Assembly: GCF_003606365.2 (NCBI RefSeq)
Contig: NZ_CP031933.2
Span: 2,232,001 to 2,296,000 of the forward strand
Direction: 5' to 3'
DNA: 64,000 nucleotides
Source: Companilactobacillus zhachilii
GTDB lineage: Bacteria; Bacillota; Bacilli; Lactobacillales; Lactobacillaceae
Part shown: piece after piece, positions 63,401 through 64,000 of the stretch
Numbering within the stretch: the first letter of the stretch is position 1
Layout: each line of letters opens with the position of its first letter
Position numbers and translations under genes: made by a program
The notes under the pieces: generated by a model
Databases searched by the model: none
What the model saw: only the letters and a program-made list of their open reading frames with translations
Told to the model about the DNA's origin: nothing

Positions 63401-64000
63401 ATGAAGAAAAAGATTTTTATACTTTTAAGCTTATTAGCCTTCTTTAGTCTAACTTTAGCTGGTTGTAGCGGCAGCCAAAAATCAGTTGCACAAGAGGCTA
63501 ACACCACTGATACATGGTCTCATATCAAAAAGCGTGGCCGAGTCATTATCGGTTTAGACGATACCTTTGTGCCAATGGGTTTTCGTGAAAAAGACGGTAA
63601 ACTAGTCGGCTACGATATTGATTTAGCTAAAGCTGTTTTTAAGCAATATGGTATTAAAGCTGACTTTCAGCCGATTGATTGGAATATGAAAGAAACCGAA
63701 TTGCGTAATCGGACAATTGACTTAATTTGGAACGGTTATACTATTACTCCCGCTCGTCAAAAACAATTGCTTTTCTCACGTCCATACATGGCTAACCGAC
63801 AAGTATTGGTTACTAAGACAGCCGAAAAAATCACATCGTTTAAAGGTATGGCTGGTAAAACGCTGGGGGTCCAAACTAGTTCTTCTGGTGCCAGTTTGTT
63901 AGACGAACACCCAACGATGTTAAAAAATTATATCAAGGGCAAGACCCCAGTACTTTACGACTCTTTCAATAACGCCTTAATGGATCTTGATGCTAACCGG
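63401..64000 (+). CDS. Amino-acid ABC transporter substrate-binding lipoprotein (partial)
   Basis: Runs off the window; 200 residues are visible. The lipoprotein signal is LLSLLAFFSLTLAGCSGS with lipobox LAGC, so the mature protein is anchored outside the membrane. The type 3 periplasmic-binding fold follows: GRVIIGLDDTFVPMGFREKDGKLVGYDIDLAKAV (parts: FVPMGFREKDG, GYDIDLAKAV), DLIWNGYTITPARQK and LGVQTSSSG. GGGGGA precedes ATG 63401. It completes the permease/ATPase pair of a T-box controlled importer. Confidence 0.93.
   Translation, partial: MKKKIFILLSLLAFFSLTLAGCSGSQKSVAQEANTTDTWSHIKKRGRVIIGLDDTFVPMGFREKDGKLVGYDIDLAKAVFKQYGIKADFQPIDWNMKETELRNRTIDLIWNGYTITPARQKQLLFSRPYMANRQVLVTKTAEKITSFKGMAGKTLGVQTSSSGASLLDEHPTMLKNYIKGKTPVLYDSFNNALMDLDANR

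Overview
AT-rich chromosomal DNA of a low-GC Gram-positive bacterium in the Lactobacillaceae. Supporting signs are the block murF / DEAD-box helicase / acpS / alr, the order veg-rsmA-rnmV-tatD-metG with purR-glmU-prs, two T-box leaders, WxL, LPXTG and SLAP-type surface proteins, and AGGAGG-type ribosome binding sites. A Companilactobacillus-like species is my best guess from gene content, but the window does not prove it.

Layout. 1-6.1 kb: end of an unknown gene, then alr, acpS, cshA and murF on the minus strand. 6.2-14.1 kb: MFS exporter, rpmE2, an Lsa-type ABC-F protein behind an attenuator, murA (catalytic Cys replaced by Asp), pyrG behind a GGGC-start attenuator, rpoE and a DUF1934 protein. 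14.8-19.0 kb: LipL-like octanoyltransferase and HD hydrolase, then glpD with a probable cre site. 19.1-22.2 kb: lectin/WxL surface protein and mscL. 22.8-31.5 kb: prs, glmU, purR, veg, rsmA, rnmV, tatD, metG. 32.3-37.7 kb: sirtuin, a HELHH protein, PEBP, Ppx/GppA, fetAB. 38.6-43.9 kb: Thr-rich MucBP/SLAP surface protein and a marR-MFS-DUF4811 operon. 45.0-51.1 kb: T-box-trpS, divergent helD, a CPBP-like membrane protein, an acyltransferase. 51.1-57.2 kb: LPXTG protein, DegV, a decayed phage head module next to tRNA-Thr, DUF308, an MntR-type regulator. 57.4-64 kb: XRE membrane regulator, DUF975, a padR-HAAS-DUF4097 operon, then a duplicated T-box leader and a (probably histidine) ABC importer that runs off the end.

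The most unusual feature is non-coding. About twenty near-complete copies and about five remnants of a roughly 180-bp folded repeat (here 'family A') sit between operons. Each copy predicts the same branched fold: a long outer stem, one hairpin, then a GGGAC/GTCCC stem enclosing two hairpins. The stem sequences differ widely from copy to copy while both strands change together. Copies mostly occur as inverted pairs around an AT-rich spacer, giving islands of about 360-640 bp whose GCCG/CGGC ends always face the genes. Three spacers share a homologous module, in one case inverted, so the pair plus spacer looks like a non-autonomous mobile unit. Two further intergenic families occur: B, a terminator-like inverted repeat found mostly at gene 3' ends, and C, a MITE-like element with its own terminal inverted repeats that carries a family A copy. 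No transposase, rRNA operon or CRISPR array is visible in the window.
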